DNA of 44,582 nucleotides from an uncultured Pseudobutyrivibrio sp. (lineage in GTDB: Bacteria; Bacillota; Clostridia; Lachnospirales; Lachnospiraceae): contig CAMJBT010000024.1 in assembly GCA_946403965.1 (NCBI GenBank), positions 1 to 44,582 of the forward strand. The letters run 5' to 3'. A program made the translations under genes and the position numbers. The first letter of the stretch is position 1. Each line of letters opens with the position of its first letter. A model generated the notes under the pieces. The model worked only from the letters and a program-made list of their open reading frames with translations, made no database searches and was not told the DNA's origin. Shown here piece by piece: positions 16,883 through 25,766 of this stretch.

Positions 16883-18412
16883 AAAGAGAAAAAATTAGGG
16901 CTTATGTCCCTGATTCTGATGATTTTTACATCAGTTTACGGTTTTAACAATATCCCAAGATCTTATTATTTAATGGGATATGCCGCAATACCTTGGTTTG
17001 TTATTGCTGGTATTTTATTCTTTATTCCATTTGCATTCATGGTAGCGGAATTTGGTTCCGCATTTCGTAATGAATCAGGTGGTATGTATTCTTGGATGTG
17101 CAAGTCAGTAGGTCCAAAGTATGCATTCATTGGTACATTTATGTGGTACACATCTTATGTTCTTTGGATGGTAAATGTGTCTTCAGGAATTTGGGTTCCT
17201 GTATCAAACCTTATCTTTGGTGAGGATTGTACTTCAAACTGGTCGTTCTTTGGTTCAAGCTTTTTATCAGGTTCGAGATTGCTTGGTGTTATGGCCGTTG
17301 CATTCTTTGTGTTCATCACATATTTTGATGCAAAGGGTGTAGACAAGATTAGCAAGGTAACATCTATTGGTGGTACAGCCGTTCTTACAATCAACATTAT
17401 GGTTGTAGTAGGGTCTATTGTTATGATAATTGCTCGTCATGGTCAGCTTCAGCAGCCATTTGTTGGAATGGAGTCACTCAAGGTTCCACTTAACGTGGCA
17501 TACCAGGGTAGCCCAATTATGATTTTGTCATTTATAGTTTATGCGCTTTTTGCATACGGTGGAATTGAAGCAGTTGGTGGTCTTGTAGACAAGACTGAGA
17601 ACCCAAAGAAAAACTTCCCAAAGGGAATTATTTCAGCCGCTATGGTAATTGTAGTTGGTTATGCATTACTTATCATGCTTGTTGGTTCTTTCACAAATTA
17701 CAACGAGATTCTTGGTACAGATACAATCACACTTGGAAATGTATCATACGTAATCATGTCAAACTTTGCAGCGGAATTTGGTAAGGCATTTGGTGCATCA
17801 CAGGCTACACAGATAGCTTTTGCTCATGGATTTGCACGTGTATATGCACTTATTATGCTTCTTGCGCTTATGGGAGCATTATTCACACTTGTTTATTCAC
17901 CATTGAAACAGATTATCGAGGGTACACCAAAGGAACTTTGGCCAGGAAAGATGGGCGAAATCGCCGAAGACGGAATGCCAAAGAATGCTATGTGGATTCA
18001 GTGTGCAATCGTATGTATCATGATACTCTTAGTATCTTTTGGTGGTGATACAATGCAGCAGTTTTTCGTAATTCTGACTGCAATGGTAAATGTAGGAATG
18101 ACAGTGCCATATATGTTTATTTCATTTGCATTCCCATTTTTCAAGAAGCTTAATAACATCGATAGAAGCTTCGTTATCTACAAGTCTCAGAAGTCTGCAA
18201 CAATCTGGGGATATGTAGTAACACTTACATTGTTCTTTGCAAATGTATTTGCTATCGTCCAGCCAGCACTTGACGGAGACATCAAGACAACACTTTGGTC
18301 ACTTAGTGGACCAGTTATTTTTGGTCTCGTAGCATGGGCAATTTACACACGCTATGAAAACCACGTTGCATCAGAAAATAAAGCAATGGAAGAAGCAGCT
18401 AAAGAAGCTTAG
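16880..18412 (+). CDS. APC family amino acid permease
   Basis: A 510-residue transporter with about 12 membrane segments of the amino acid-polyamine-organocation superfamily. Helix 1 carries the unwound-helix region FTSVYGFNNIPRSYY, and the ESGGMYSWMCKSVGPK and YALFAYGGIEAVGGLVDKTENPKKNFP stretches are family-typical. It resembles the glutamate/GABA antiporter branch, but the substrate is uncertain. The start at 16880 uses AAGAGG 10 nt upstream. It is a single-gene unit with its own promoter and terminator. Confidence 0.88.
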   Translation: MKEKKLGLMSLILMIFTSVYGFNNIPRSYYLMGYAAIPWFVIAGILFFIPFAFMVAEFGSAFRNESGGMYSWMCKSVGPKYAFIGTFMWYTSYVLWMVNVSSGIWVPVSNLIFGEDCTSNWSFFGSSFLSGSRLLGVMAVAFFVFITYFDAKGVDKISKVTSIGGTAVLTINIMVVVGSIVMIIARHGQLQQPFVGMESLKVPLNVAYQGSPIMILSFIVYALFAYGGIEAVGGLVDKTENPKKNFPKGIISAAMVIVVGYALLIMLVGSFTNYNEILGTDTITLGNVSYVIMSNFAAEFGKAFGASQATQIAFAHGFARVYALIMLLALMGALFTLVYSPLKQIIEGTPKELWPGKMGEIAEDGMPKNAMWIQCAIVCIMILLVSFGGDTMQQFFVILTAMVNVGMTVPYMFISFAFPFFKKLNNIDRSFVIYKSQKSATIWGYVVTLTLFFANVFAIVQPALDGDIKTTLWSLSGPVIFGLVAWAIYTRYENHVASENKAMEEAAKEA

Positions 18413-18426
18413 AACCTAACACTCTT

Positions 18427-18462
18427 GGAGCCAAATCATTAATTTGATTGGCTCCATTTTTT
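18427..18462 (+). terminator. Intrinsic terminator after the APC permease
   Basis: Stem GGAGCCAA.TCA / TGATTGGCTCC with one bulged A, followed by six T (18457-18462). Confidence 0.85.
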
Positions 18463-18653
18463 GTTAATACTATTCACTTTGATTCACCCAATGCCGATAA
18501 GGATTGGTCAGAATGGTAACTATTTGTTATTGGTAGTGATTATTAATTGCACAATTCTGGAAAAAGAGTGCTAAAATATTAATATAAGATCTTGCGAGAC
18601 CACGTATTTGTAGTTCACAAGAACATCAAGAATATATGAAGGACTGCAGAGTT

Positions 18654-19400
18654 ATGGACAAAAGTAGTATCGAAATTGAACCAGTTAGAGTTACCAGACG
18701 GACATCACCTAGAAAGCAATATTCAGAATATCTTTTAATAGCCTTTCTGACGTACATGTCACTTTATATCATTATCAATTCAGCAATGGAACTTTTTTAT
18801 GACACGAATCCGGTGTACAAGATTGGAAATTTCGTAGGTTTGTTTCTTGCTATAGCTACATTGATTCCGTTGGCTAGAAAGGTTCCATGTGATTTCCTTA
18901 TTAAACCATTGATAGTTAATAAAAAGAGAATCTGGTATGCGTTAAAAGTGGGCGGCTTGCTATGCTTGCTGTTTGGAACCTTTATGATTTGCCTGAAGCT
19001 TGCAATATTACAGTTTGCGCCAGATCTTTTAAAAAGAGCCCATCCATTTTTCTATTGGGATAGATTGTTGCCGGGGAATGTTACAACAAACACAATTCTT
19101 TATCCTTTTACAGCATTTTGGCAGGAGTACTGTATTAACGTAATGGGATATGATGGAATGAGAACATTGTTGGTAGGTAACCACAGAAAGAATAAATCTG
19201 TTTCAGTAGTTGCACTTTTCTTTGGAGCAATGCATTATCTGTATGGTTTTCCGATGATTGTGTTCACAGCACTGTTTGTATTATTTATGAATTTCATCTA
19301 TCGCAAGACTCGTAATCTGTGGGTGTGTATGGTGGTTCACTTCTTTTTAGGACAGCTTCTGTTTACACTTCAACTTCAAAAAATAGGATTTGGTCTATAA
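18654..19400 (+). CDS. Divergent CPBP-like intramembrane protein
   Basis: A 248-residue membrane protein with about six to seven segments. The segment VALFFGAMHYLYGF has the FxxxH motif 2 of CPBP (CAAX protease and bacteriocin-processing) proteins, and VCMVVHFFLGQL fits motif 3. The motif 1 pair EExxxR is not present; the matching place reads FWQEYCINVMGYDGMR. It may therefore be a non-proteolytic relative or an unrelated look-alike. The ATG at 18654 is preceded by AAGGA at 10 nt. A possible extended -10 (TGCTAAAAT, 18569-18577) lies upstream. Confidence 0.7.
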   Translation: MDKSSIEIEPVRVTRRTSPRKQYSEYLLIAFLTYMSLYIIINSAMELFYDTNPVYKIGNFVGLFLAIATLIPLARKVPCDFLIKPLIVNKKRIWYALKVGGLLCLLFGTFMICLKLAILQFAPDLLKRAHPFFYWDRLLPGNVTTNTILYPFTAFWQEYCINVMGYDGMRTLLVGNHRKNKSVSVVALFFGAMHYLYGFPMIVFTALFVLFMNFIYRKTRNLWVCMVVHFFLGQLLFTLQLQKIGFGL

Positions 19401-19401
19401 A

Positions 19402-19440
19402 AAAACTCCCATTTGAGGGGCACCTCAATTGGGAGTTTTA
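19402..19440. terminator. Bidirectional terminator between convergent genes
   Basis: A 14-bp stem with one mismatch (19406-19419 and 19424-19437), a 4-nt loop, an A-tract on the left and T-tract on the right, so it serves the + strand gene ending at 19400 and the - strand gene ending at 19443. Confidence 0.88.
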
Positions 19441-19442
19441 GT

Positions 19443-20504
19443 TTATTCAAATAGCTCTGTAATTACCTTTACAGCTTCATCAACACGTTCGCTATTGACT
19501 ACAACATCGCAAAGTTCTTTATTCATTAGTTCTTTTTCCATAGATAGCCAGCGATACTTGATAGCCTCTCTATCAAGATTCTTTCTTAGAATGTTGTCAA
19601 TCATGTATTCATGACTGGCTTTGCAGAATACCAACACAACTGGATATTCCTTTTTCATGGCAATGGAGCCGGTGATATCTGTAGGAATGACTGCATTGAG
19701 GCCTGAAGCAAGGGCTTCTTCAATAGCATCTTTAGGAATTCCGTAGCGATTTCCTGCATAAACAGTGTGTGATATAAACTTTAAATCGGAAAATTCTTCT
19801 TCGCTGACCTTGTCGTGATTTTCACTTGCTTCACCTGTGGTAACAGAGTGTATACGCATTGCAAATCCATTGGCTGCAAGCTTGTCTGCAATGGCATTTT
19901 TATTGCAGCCACTAGGGCCAATCAAAGCTATCACCGAAGGAACGGTAGGTTTTGCTTTTTTGATGGAAGAGGTGATAATCTGTTCAACCATAATCAAAAA
20001 TTCTGAGTAGTCGTTTACCGCAAGTACTCCAGATAGGTGGGAGTTCCACGGACGACGCATAAGAATTGGATATTTGGCCTGGCTCTTTAGGATGTTGTGT
20101 CCTCCATCATCCAGCTGAAAGTCGACCTTTACAGTTTGCTTGGAGAAAGTCAAAATGACATTCTCCAGTGGAAAATCTGGAAGTTGTTCGGCAATCTGTT
20201 GATAGCGAAGGCCGGCATATTTTGGAGACACAGCAGTGTTGATGTATACATCGCCAATCTCCATTAGCTTGTAAATAAACTGACGGGCTTCTTCAGAAAC
20301 GTGCTGTTTTTTTAGAATGCGTTCGTCATCATAGTATCTGGCAATGATTGACTGTTTGGAGCCATCTTCACCAGTGCCCCAGGATTTAATATCCTTTATA
20401 GTGGCGTTAAGCCCAGGATTTTCAGCATTGGCAAGATCCACGGCAATACCACAAAATGGTGCCAATACATCGTCAAAATCTATTTCAAAAGTGTAGTTTC
20501 TCAT
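19443..20504 (-). CDS. Fusion: HAD 5'-deoxyribonucleotidase domain + guanylate-kinase-like domain
   Basis: A 353-residue cytoplasmic protein with two nucleotide domains. Residues 1 to about 180 look like an HAD 5'(3')-deoxyribonucleotidase: motif I DFDDV (Asp9, Asp11), a motif II Thr in NTAVSP (90-94), and a late Lys/Asp pair KVDFQLDDGG (126-135). Residues about 190-353 follow guanylate kinase from end to end: P-loop, TT at 222-223, EEEF, the GMP-site GNRYGIP (251-257), the GLNAVIPTDITGS strand, and the typical VVVN ending. The P-loop is changed to GPSGCNKN (196-203), where GPSGxGKS/T is expected, and the GMP-binding TTR has Gly224 instead of Arg. Kinase activity is therefore doubtful. The start has GGGAG upstream. 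It is the only minus-strand gene and stands alone. Confidence 0.82.
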   Translation of the reverse strand: MRNYTFEIDFDDVLAPFCGIAVDLANAENPGLNATIKDIKSWGTGEDGSKQSIIARYYDDERILKKQHVSEEARQFIYKLMEIGDVYINTAVSPKYAGLRYQQIAEQLPDFPLENVILTFSKQTVKVDFQLDDGGHNILKSQAKYPILMRRPWNSHLSGVLAVNDYSEFLIMVEQIITSSIKKAKPTVPSVIALIGPSGCNKNAIADKLAANGFAMRIHSVTTGEASENHDKVSEEEFSDLKFISHTVYAGNRYGIPKDAIEEALASGLNAVIPTDITGSIAMKKEYPVVLVFCKASHEYMIDNILRKNLDREAIKYRWLSMEKELMNKELCDVVVNSERVDEAVKVITELFE

Positions 20505-20624
20505 ATTTATGCTCCCTTCCCCTGATAATTAAAGATATAGTAGCTAACTGAAACATCTTTATTATCTATAATACCCTGTCCCTAAATAGGGGGGTGATTT
20601 TTAGTCTATCACTTTTACTTTAAC

Positions 20625-20637
20625 ATTCACAGTGAAT
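20625..20637. repeat. Perfect 13-bp palindrome between divergent genes
   Basis: ATTCACAGTGAAT is a palindrome with a central A. It lies 120 bp from the minus-strand start and 140 bp before the c-di-GMP gene. Its ATTCACAGT part recurs twice upstream of the flagellar operon (37965 and 38013). Operator function is inferred only. Confidence 0.5.
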
Positions 20638-20733
20638 CTCAAAATTTGAAGTCGATTGGCAGCTCGTTTTATGTTGAATTGCCCCTTATACCAATAGTTG
20701 ACACATTTATTAGATAAAAAATTCACAAATGGG

Positions 20734-20742
20734 TGTTAGAAT
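20734..20742 (+). promoter_or_regulatory. Extended -10 promoter of the GGDEF-EAL gene
   Basis: TGTTAGAAT is an extended -10 about 36 bp before the ATG. The nearby TTGACA (20698-20703) is 33 bp away and too far to pair with it. The start codon is preceded by AGGGGATAA. Confidence 0.45.
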
Positions 20743-20777
20743 AAAATGACTCATAGTAGACGACTAGGGGATAAATT

Positions 20778-23700
20778 ATGGGCGACACCAATGATTTTAG
20801 AGAGATTATTATAACGACGGATGAATTGACCGGTTTGTTAGATAAACAGGCTTTCTTGGAGTGTGCTCAAAATTTGTTGGATTCTGCAAATGAAGAGATT
20901 GAATATGCTTTTATATTCTTCGATTTGGAGAATTTTAAAATATACAATGTAAACTATGGATATGAATTAGGTGACGAGCTGTTAGCGTCAATCGGATATA
21001 TCATAAAGGATGTCTTTCCAGGTCAACTGATTTCAAGATTTTCAGGTGACCATTTCGTAGTGTGTGCAACTTCTGTACAGATTGTTCCTGCCATAAATGA
21101 CATTAGAAGAAGAGTAAAGCTAATCCAAAAAAGTGTAAATATGGAAATGAAAGCAGGTATTTACGTCTTTGAGGGTGGTGAAGATCATGATGTTGTTCGC
21201 TGCTGTGATAGAGCAAGAATGGCTTGCGTAAGTATAAAAAGACAGTATGATATTTCGTTTAAATTCTATGATGAGGATTTAGGCGGCTCAATTAGGCGTA
21301 AGCAAGAGATTCTCGATAGTTTGGATGAAGCAATAGAGAAAAAGTATATAAAGGTATACTATCAGCCAATTGTTCGCACTCTCACAGGCGACGTCTGTTC
21401 ATGGGAAGCTCTGGTAAGATGGATTGACCCTAATAAGGGAATGGTATTTCCTAACGAATTTATCCCTGTACTTGAGGAGTACCATTTAATTCCAAAAGTG
21501 GATGCTTTTGTTATTGAAGAAGTAATGTCAAAGTATCACACACAGGTTGCCCATAGAATGGATGCTGTGCCCGTTTCTATAAATTTATCCAGAATAGATT
21601 TTGAAGTATTTGATGTTGTTTCATTTATAGAGCAACAGGTAAAGAAATATAGATGTCCTCGAAATATGTTCCATTTCGAGATAACAGAAAGCGCTCTTAC
21701 CAAAAATGCCAGATATATCATGGATCAGGTCAAGAAGATGCGAGAGCTTGGCTATAGTGTATGGATGGATGATTTTGGTAGCGGTTATTCTTCATTAAAT
21801 CTTCTGAAGAACTATGAATTTGATTTAGTGAAGATAGACATGGATTTCCTTAGTCAGTTCGACGAGTCTGATAATGGAAAAATTATTCTTAGACATATTG
21901 TGTCAATGATTAAGAATCTTAATGTTCATACACTGGCAGAGGGTGTTGAAAATCAGGAGCAGTATGATTTCTTAAAGGGTATTGGCTGTGAGATGATTCA
22001 GGGATATCTGATTGGTAGACCTATGCCTTATTTGGAGAGCCTGGACTGTGTACTAAAGAGCGGACGTAAGCTAGAAAGCGGACAGGAAAGATTCTTTGAG
22101 AACGAATTAGGAAAAGTTGATTTATTGCGTCAAAATCCTCTTCAGAACGTTGAGAATAATGATATAGAAAATCCTCTTCCTCTTGCAGTTGGAGTTGTTG
22201 AAGATTCTGTTTGGAAGGTGATGTATGGTAACTCCGGATTTAAAGAACTGATTCGCGAGTTTGATTTTGATAGTGTCAAAGATGTTGAGGATATGCTCAA
22301 TAATACAAACGGAAGAAAATGGACGAGGCAAGAGGATTTTAAGGAATTGTGTGTTCACAGCAAAGAAACAGGCAGTCCGGTAAGTTTGGATTTTATTGGG
22401 GAAGGTCACATTATAAATCTTCGAATAAGATATTTGTGTTCGGATGATACAGCTAATAAGTCTGCGTATTTGGTTTCTGTACGATTATTGTCAAGATTTT
22501 TGAATTCTAATAATGATAATAGAATAAATGCAATTAGCCGATCTATGCTGAGCATGTATGAGTGTGTTGACTTATATGGTATAGGTAATAATTATTATGA
22601 AAATGTTTTTCGCAACGATAGTCGTCTAAGGTTAGATTATACAGGAAAAAAATCAAAAGAAGTTATTCGTTCAATTCAGGAGGATATTATCTATCCAGAC
22701 GATAGGAAGTTTTTTGCGGACCTAATGAATTTAGATACTATCGCGGACCGACTGAAGGAGGAGCCAGGTGGTTCGATTATAGGATTCATTCGAGTACTAT
22801 CACCAAGGAAGATTTATATTTGGAAAACAATATCTCTTTCTATGATGCACTTTGAAAATTATGATGCAGTTATGTGTTGTGTTTCAACAGCTCCGAATGA
22901 GATAGCAAGAAGAATGAACACAGCCTCTAGTATGGCAAAGCCAGAGCAATTTAACGAGGTTAGTAAGTATGAGGCTGGAAGTGATACTGACGCAATAAAT
23001 ATTTTGCAGTTGCTACCACTAGGTGTATTTTGGAAGGATAAAGAACGAAGATTTAAAGGTGCTAATCAGATGTTCCTGGATTATTATGGATTCCAGTCTG
23101 TTGAAAGTATTATTGGCAAAACAGATGAGGATATGGGCTGGTATATTGATCCTGAACCATTTAAGAGAGATGAACTCGACGTAATCGAAAATGGCAAGGT
23201 AATTGAGAATGTTCATGGTGAGTGCATCGTTCGAGGCCAGGTAAGGTATATAAGTGCAAACAAAAGGCCTTTTGTTGTAGATAGAGAGATAGTTGGGTTG
23301 GTTGGTTTCTTCCAGGATGTTACTTCAGAACTCGAGCAATTCGAAAAAATGGAGATTCTTATTAAAACAGATGCTCTTACTGGATTATATAATAGACGAG
23401 CCTTTGAGGAAATCGTTCTTAAATATGAGGAGCAATATCATAGAAATAATACAGATTTTGCGTTTTTCTTGCTGGATATTGATAAGTTCAAGCAGATTAA
23501 TGACATGTATGGTCATGATATAGGTGATGAAGTATTAAAGGCAGCGTCTAGAGTATTCTCCAGAGTTGCATCTGAAAATAGTGTTGTATTTAGATATGGA
23601 GGAGATGAGTTTGTCATTCTACATCAGTACAGGAATGATGCAGAAATCGAAAGCATTAAACAGGAATTAGATATAGGACTGTCTAGGCTGGAGTGGATAG

Positions 23701-23855
23701 GAAATGTGAAGTTGTCAATTCGAGCTTCAAAGGGAATAGTTTATTATTCTGATTATGAGAGCATTTCTGTATGCCTTGATGAAGCTGATAAAAGGATGTA
23801 TGAAGACAAGGAAGTACGCCAAAAAAAGAGAAATATGAACAAAAACAAATCTTAA
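20778..23855 (+). CDS. Composite c-di-GMP protein: GGDEF*-EAL-PAS-GGDEF
   Basis: A 1025-residue regulator that can both make and degrade cyclic di-GMP. Residues about 10-165 form a degenerate GGDEF domain with SGDHF at 89-93. Residues about 180-430 form an EAL phosphodiesterase with its catalytic set: EAL at 210-212, NLS, the ITES Glu, MDDFGSG, VKID and AEGVE. The region about 465-700 is divergent and PAS-like. A clearer PAS domain spans about 735-850 (LLPLGVFWKDKERRFKGANQ). A C-terminal GGDEF with intact GGDEF (941-945) and TDALTGLYNRR lacks an RxxD inhibitory site. No membrane segment is visible, so it looks cytoplasmic. It is transcribed alone, facing away from the nucleotidase gene. Which activity dominates cannot be told. 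Confidence 0.93.
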   Translation: MGDTNDFREIIITTDELTGLLDKQAFLECAQNLLDSANEEIEYAFIFFDLENFKIYNVNYGYELGDELLASIGYIIKDVFPGQLISRFSGDHFVVCATSVQIVPAINDIRRRVKLIQKSVNMEMKAGIYVFEGGEDHDVVRCCDRARMACVSIKRQYDISFKFYDEDLGGSIRRKQEILDSLDEAIEKKYIKVYYQPIVRTLTGDVCSWEALVRWIDPNKGMVFPNEFIPVLEEYHLIPKVDAFVIEEVMSKYHTQVAHRMDAVPVSINLSRIDFEVFDVVSFIEQQVKKYRCPRNMFHFEITESALTKNARYIMDQVKKMRELGYSVWMDDFGSGYSSLNLLKNYEFDLVKIDMDFLSQFDESDNGKIILRHIVSMIKNLNVHTLAEGVENQEQYDFLKGIGCEMIQGYLIGRPMPYLESLDCVLKSGRKLESGQERFFENELGKVDLLRQNPLQNVENNDIENPLPLAVGVVEDSVWKVMYGNSGFKELIREFDFDSVKDVEDMLNNTNGRKWTRQEDFKELCVHSKETGSPVSLDFIGEGHIINLRIRYLCSDDTANKSAYLVSVRLLSRFLNSNNDNRINAISRSMLSMYECVDLYGIGNNYYENVFRNDSRLRLDYTGKKSKEVIRSIQEDIIYPDDRKFFADLMNLDTIADRLKEEPGGSIIGFIRVLSPRKIYIWKTISLSMMHFENYDAVMCCVSTAPNEIARRMNTASSMAKPEQFNEVSKYEAGSDTDAINILQLLPLGVFWKDKERRFKGANQMFLDYYGFQSVESIIGKTDEDMGWYIDPEPFKRDELDVIENGKVIENVHGECIVRGQVRYISANKRPFVVDREIVGLVGFFQDVTSELEQFEKMEILIKTDALTGLYNRRAFEEIVLKYEEQYHRNNTDFAFFLLDIDKFKQINDMYGHDIGDEVLKAASRVFSRVASENSVVFRYGGDEFVILHQYRNDAEIESIKQELDIGLSRLEWIGNVKLSIRASKGIVYYSDYESISVCLDEADKRMYEDKEVRQKKRNMNKNKS

Positions 23856-23898
23856 AAAATGTATATATTGACGGAATATGATTATCCGTGATGTTTTA

Positions 23899-23966
23899 TG
23901 CTCATTTGTGATTGCGTTACATAAATTAACGTGTTATATTTTGATTATAGCAATCATAAATGAGCA
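23899..23966 (+). promoter_or_regulatory. fru promoter flanked by paired FruR operators
   Basis: The promoter is TTGCGT (23912-23917), 17 bp, TATATT (23935-23940) with extended TG. A 17-bp site TGCTCATTTGTGATTGC (23899-23915) overlaps the -35. Its inverted copy GCAATCATAAATGAGCA (23950-23966, one mismatch) lies just after the predicted start. Centres are 51 bp apart, close to five helical turns. Binding by the DeoR-type protein encoded next, possibly with looping, is inferred. Confidence 0.75.
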
Positions 23967-23989
23967 AATTTGTTCAAGGGGTGTTAATA

Positions 23990-24742
23990 ATGCTTACGGA
24001 AGAAAGACGCGCAAGGATAATCGAAATTGTAAATGAAAAAAAGGCTGTTTCAGTTAATGAACTGGTTGATCTTTTAGATACATCTGCAGCTACTATACGT
24101 CGAGATATCAATGCATTAAATCGTTCTCGTAAGCTGGTAAAGGTCTTTGGTGGAGCAACAGCTTTGACCGCACACGATGTTAACACAAAGGAAGATGCAG
24201 TAAAAATGAAAGCCCAAAAGAATGTGGCTGAAAAGGACAATATCAGTCGATTTGCTGCAGGCCTTATCGAGGACAATGATTTTGTTTATATTGATGCAGG
24301 TACCACAACCTTGGCGATGATTGATTATATTAACAATCATCACGCAAAATACATCACAAACGGAGTGGTACATGCCAAGCGCCTTATGGAAAAGGGCCTT
24401 GAGACAATTATGATAGGTGGAAGGCTAAAAGCCTCGACAGAAGCAGTGGTTGGACCTGATTGCATTGAGTTCATTCGAAAGTATCATTTTACAAAGGCTT
24501 TCATGGGCACAAATGGTATTTCCATTCAGGCTGGTTTTACCACACCAGATGTTGACGAGGCCATGATAAAGACAGAAGCAATCAGACATGCTTATATGTC
24601 TTACGTGTTAGCTGATCATACCAAATTCGATGAGATCAACTCAGTGACATTTGCAAACATAGGTGAATGCAACATAATCACTGACAGAGTCGCATCTAAG
24701 GAATATATGAATCATACAACAGTTATGGTTTGTTGTGATTAA
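23990..24742 (+). CDS. fruR: DeoR-family regulator of the fructose operon
   Basis: A 250-residue DeoR-type repressor. The N-terminal winged helix (about 1-57) reads EERRARIIEIVNEKKAVSV and TSAATIRRDI. The C-terminal sugar-phosphate-sensing domain contains VYIDAGTTT, TNGVVHAK, MIGGRLK and the MGTNGI and ADHTKF motifs. The effector is probably fructose 1-phosphate, known for this group. The ATG at 23990 has AAGGGGTG upstream; an in-frame start at 23960 lies inside the operator. It leads the fruK-fruA operon, with fruK starting 20 bp after it. Confidence 0.92.
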   Translation: MLTEERRARIIEIVNEKKAVSVNELVDLLDTSAATIRRDINALNRSRKLVKVFGGATALTAHDVNTKEDAVKMKAQKNVAEKDNISRFAAGLIEDNDFVYIDAGTTTLAMIDYINNHHAKYITNGVVHAKRLMEKGLETIMIGGRLKASTEAVVGPDCIEFIRKYHFTKAFMGTNGISIQAGFTTPDVDEAMIKTEAIRHAYMSYVLADHTKFDEINSVTFANIGECNIITDRVASKEYMNHTTVMVCCD

Positions 24743-24761
24743 ACAAAATGGAGGTAAAGCG

Positions 24762-25667
24762 ATGATTTATACGGTTACATTTAACCCAGCACTTGATTAT
24801 GTAGTTAGAATGGATGGAGATTTGCTCCCAGGCATGACCAACCGTTCTTCTAGCGAGGAATATTATTTTGGTGGAAAGGGTATCAATGTATCCATGGTTT
24901 TATCAGAGCTTGGACTTAAGAGTACAGCTCTCGGATTCGTAGCAGGCTTTACAGGTAGAGCTATCGATGAAGGTGTTCAGGCAGCAGGTATCGACACAGA
25001 TTTTATTCAGCTTAAGGAAGGTATTTCAAGAATCAACGTAAAGCTTAAGGCATCAGAGGAAACAGAGATTAACGCTCAGGGACCAAAGATTGATGAGCAG
25101 TCACAGCTTGAGCTTTTCAACAAGCTTTCAAGACTTGTTGAGGGCGATGTACTTATCCTTGCAGGCTCTATTCCAAATTCACTTCCAGATGATGTATATG
25201 AAAGAATTCTTTCTAGCCTTGATGGAAAGGGAATTGAATTTGTTGTTGATGCAACAAAAGATTTGCTTACAAACGTTCTCAAGTATCATCCATTCCTTAT
25301 CAAGCCAAACAACTTTGAGCTTGGAGAAATCGTTGGAAAGACACTTGAGACAGACGATGAAATATATGAAGGAGCTTTAAAGCTTCAGGAAATGGGTGCA
25401 AGAAACGTGCTTATCTCAATGGCAGGAGATGGAGCTATGCTGGTTGATGAAAATGGTCAGCGTTATCGTATCGGCGTACCTAAGGGAACAGTTAGAAATT
25501 CAGTAGGAGCTGGTGATTCTATGGTGGCAGGCTTCGTGGCAGGATACATGAAGACAAAGAATTACGAAACAGCTTTAAAGATGGGTACAGCAGCAGGTTC
25601 AGCTACAGCTTTTTCTGATGGATTAGCAAAGGCTGCAGATATCGAAGCATTGTACAAAGGTCTTTAA
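24762..25667 (+). CDS. fruK: 1-phosphofructokinase
   Basis: Phosphorylates fructose 1-phosphate to fructose 1,6-bisphosphate. The 301 residues are normal for the PfkB family. They start MIYTVTFNPALDYVV, with the substrate motif FGGKGINVS near 36-44, the anion-hole and catalytic motif VGAGDSMVAGFVAGY near 247-261, and TAAGSATAFSDGLA near the end. The ATG at 24762 has GGAGGT 8 nt upstream. It lies between its regulator and the PTS transporter, which produces its substrate. Confidence 0.95.
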   Translation: MIYTVTFNPALDYVVRMDGDLLPGMTNRSSSEEYYFGGKGINVSMVLSELGLKSTALGFVAGFTGRAIDEGVQAAGIDTDFIQLKEGISRINVKLKASEETEINAQGPKIDEQSQLELFNKLSRLVEGDVLILAGSIPNSLPDDVYERILSSLDGKGIEFVVDATKDLLTNVLKYHPFLIKPNNFELGEIVGKTLETDDEIYEGALKLQEMGARNVLISMAGDGAMLVDENGQRYRIGVPKGTVRNSVGAGDSMVAGFVAGYMKTKNYETALKMGTAAGSATAFSDGLAKAADIEALYKGL

Positions 25668-25766
25668 AAGCCACATTTATCAATATGGAATTAATTGCTA
25701 TGCGGAGAGGGCAATTGATTTATAAATTATTATTCATATTTTAAGTTTTAAAATGTAGGAGGGAAT

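Noticed and set aside
18493..18500. GCCGATAA, a perfect sigma-28 -10 box upstream of the CPBP-like gene
   Set aside because: There is no TAAA box 14-16 bp upstream; the place reads TTCAC. A chance match is more likely.
20698..20703. TTGACA as -35 for the c-di-GMP gene
   Set aside because: No acceptable -10 lies 16-18 bp downstream; the extended -10 at 20734 is 33 bp away.
23871..23889. Near-palindrome ACGGA...TCCGT after the c-di-GMP gene as a terminator
   Set aside because: Only five outer pairs are perfect and no T-tract follows, so it is not a convincing terminator; an operator role is possible but unsupported.
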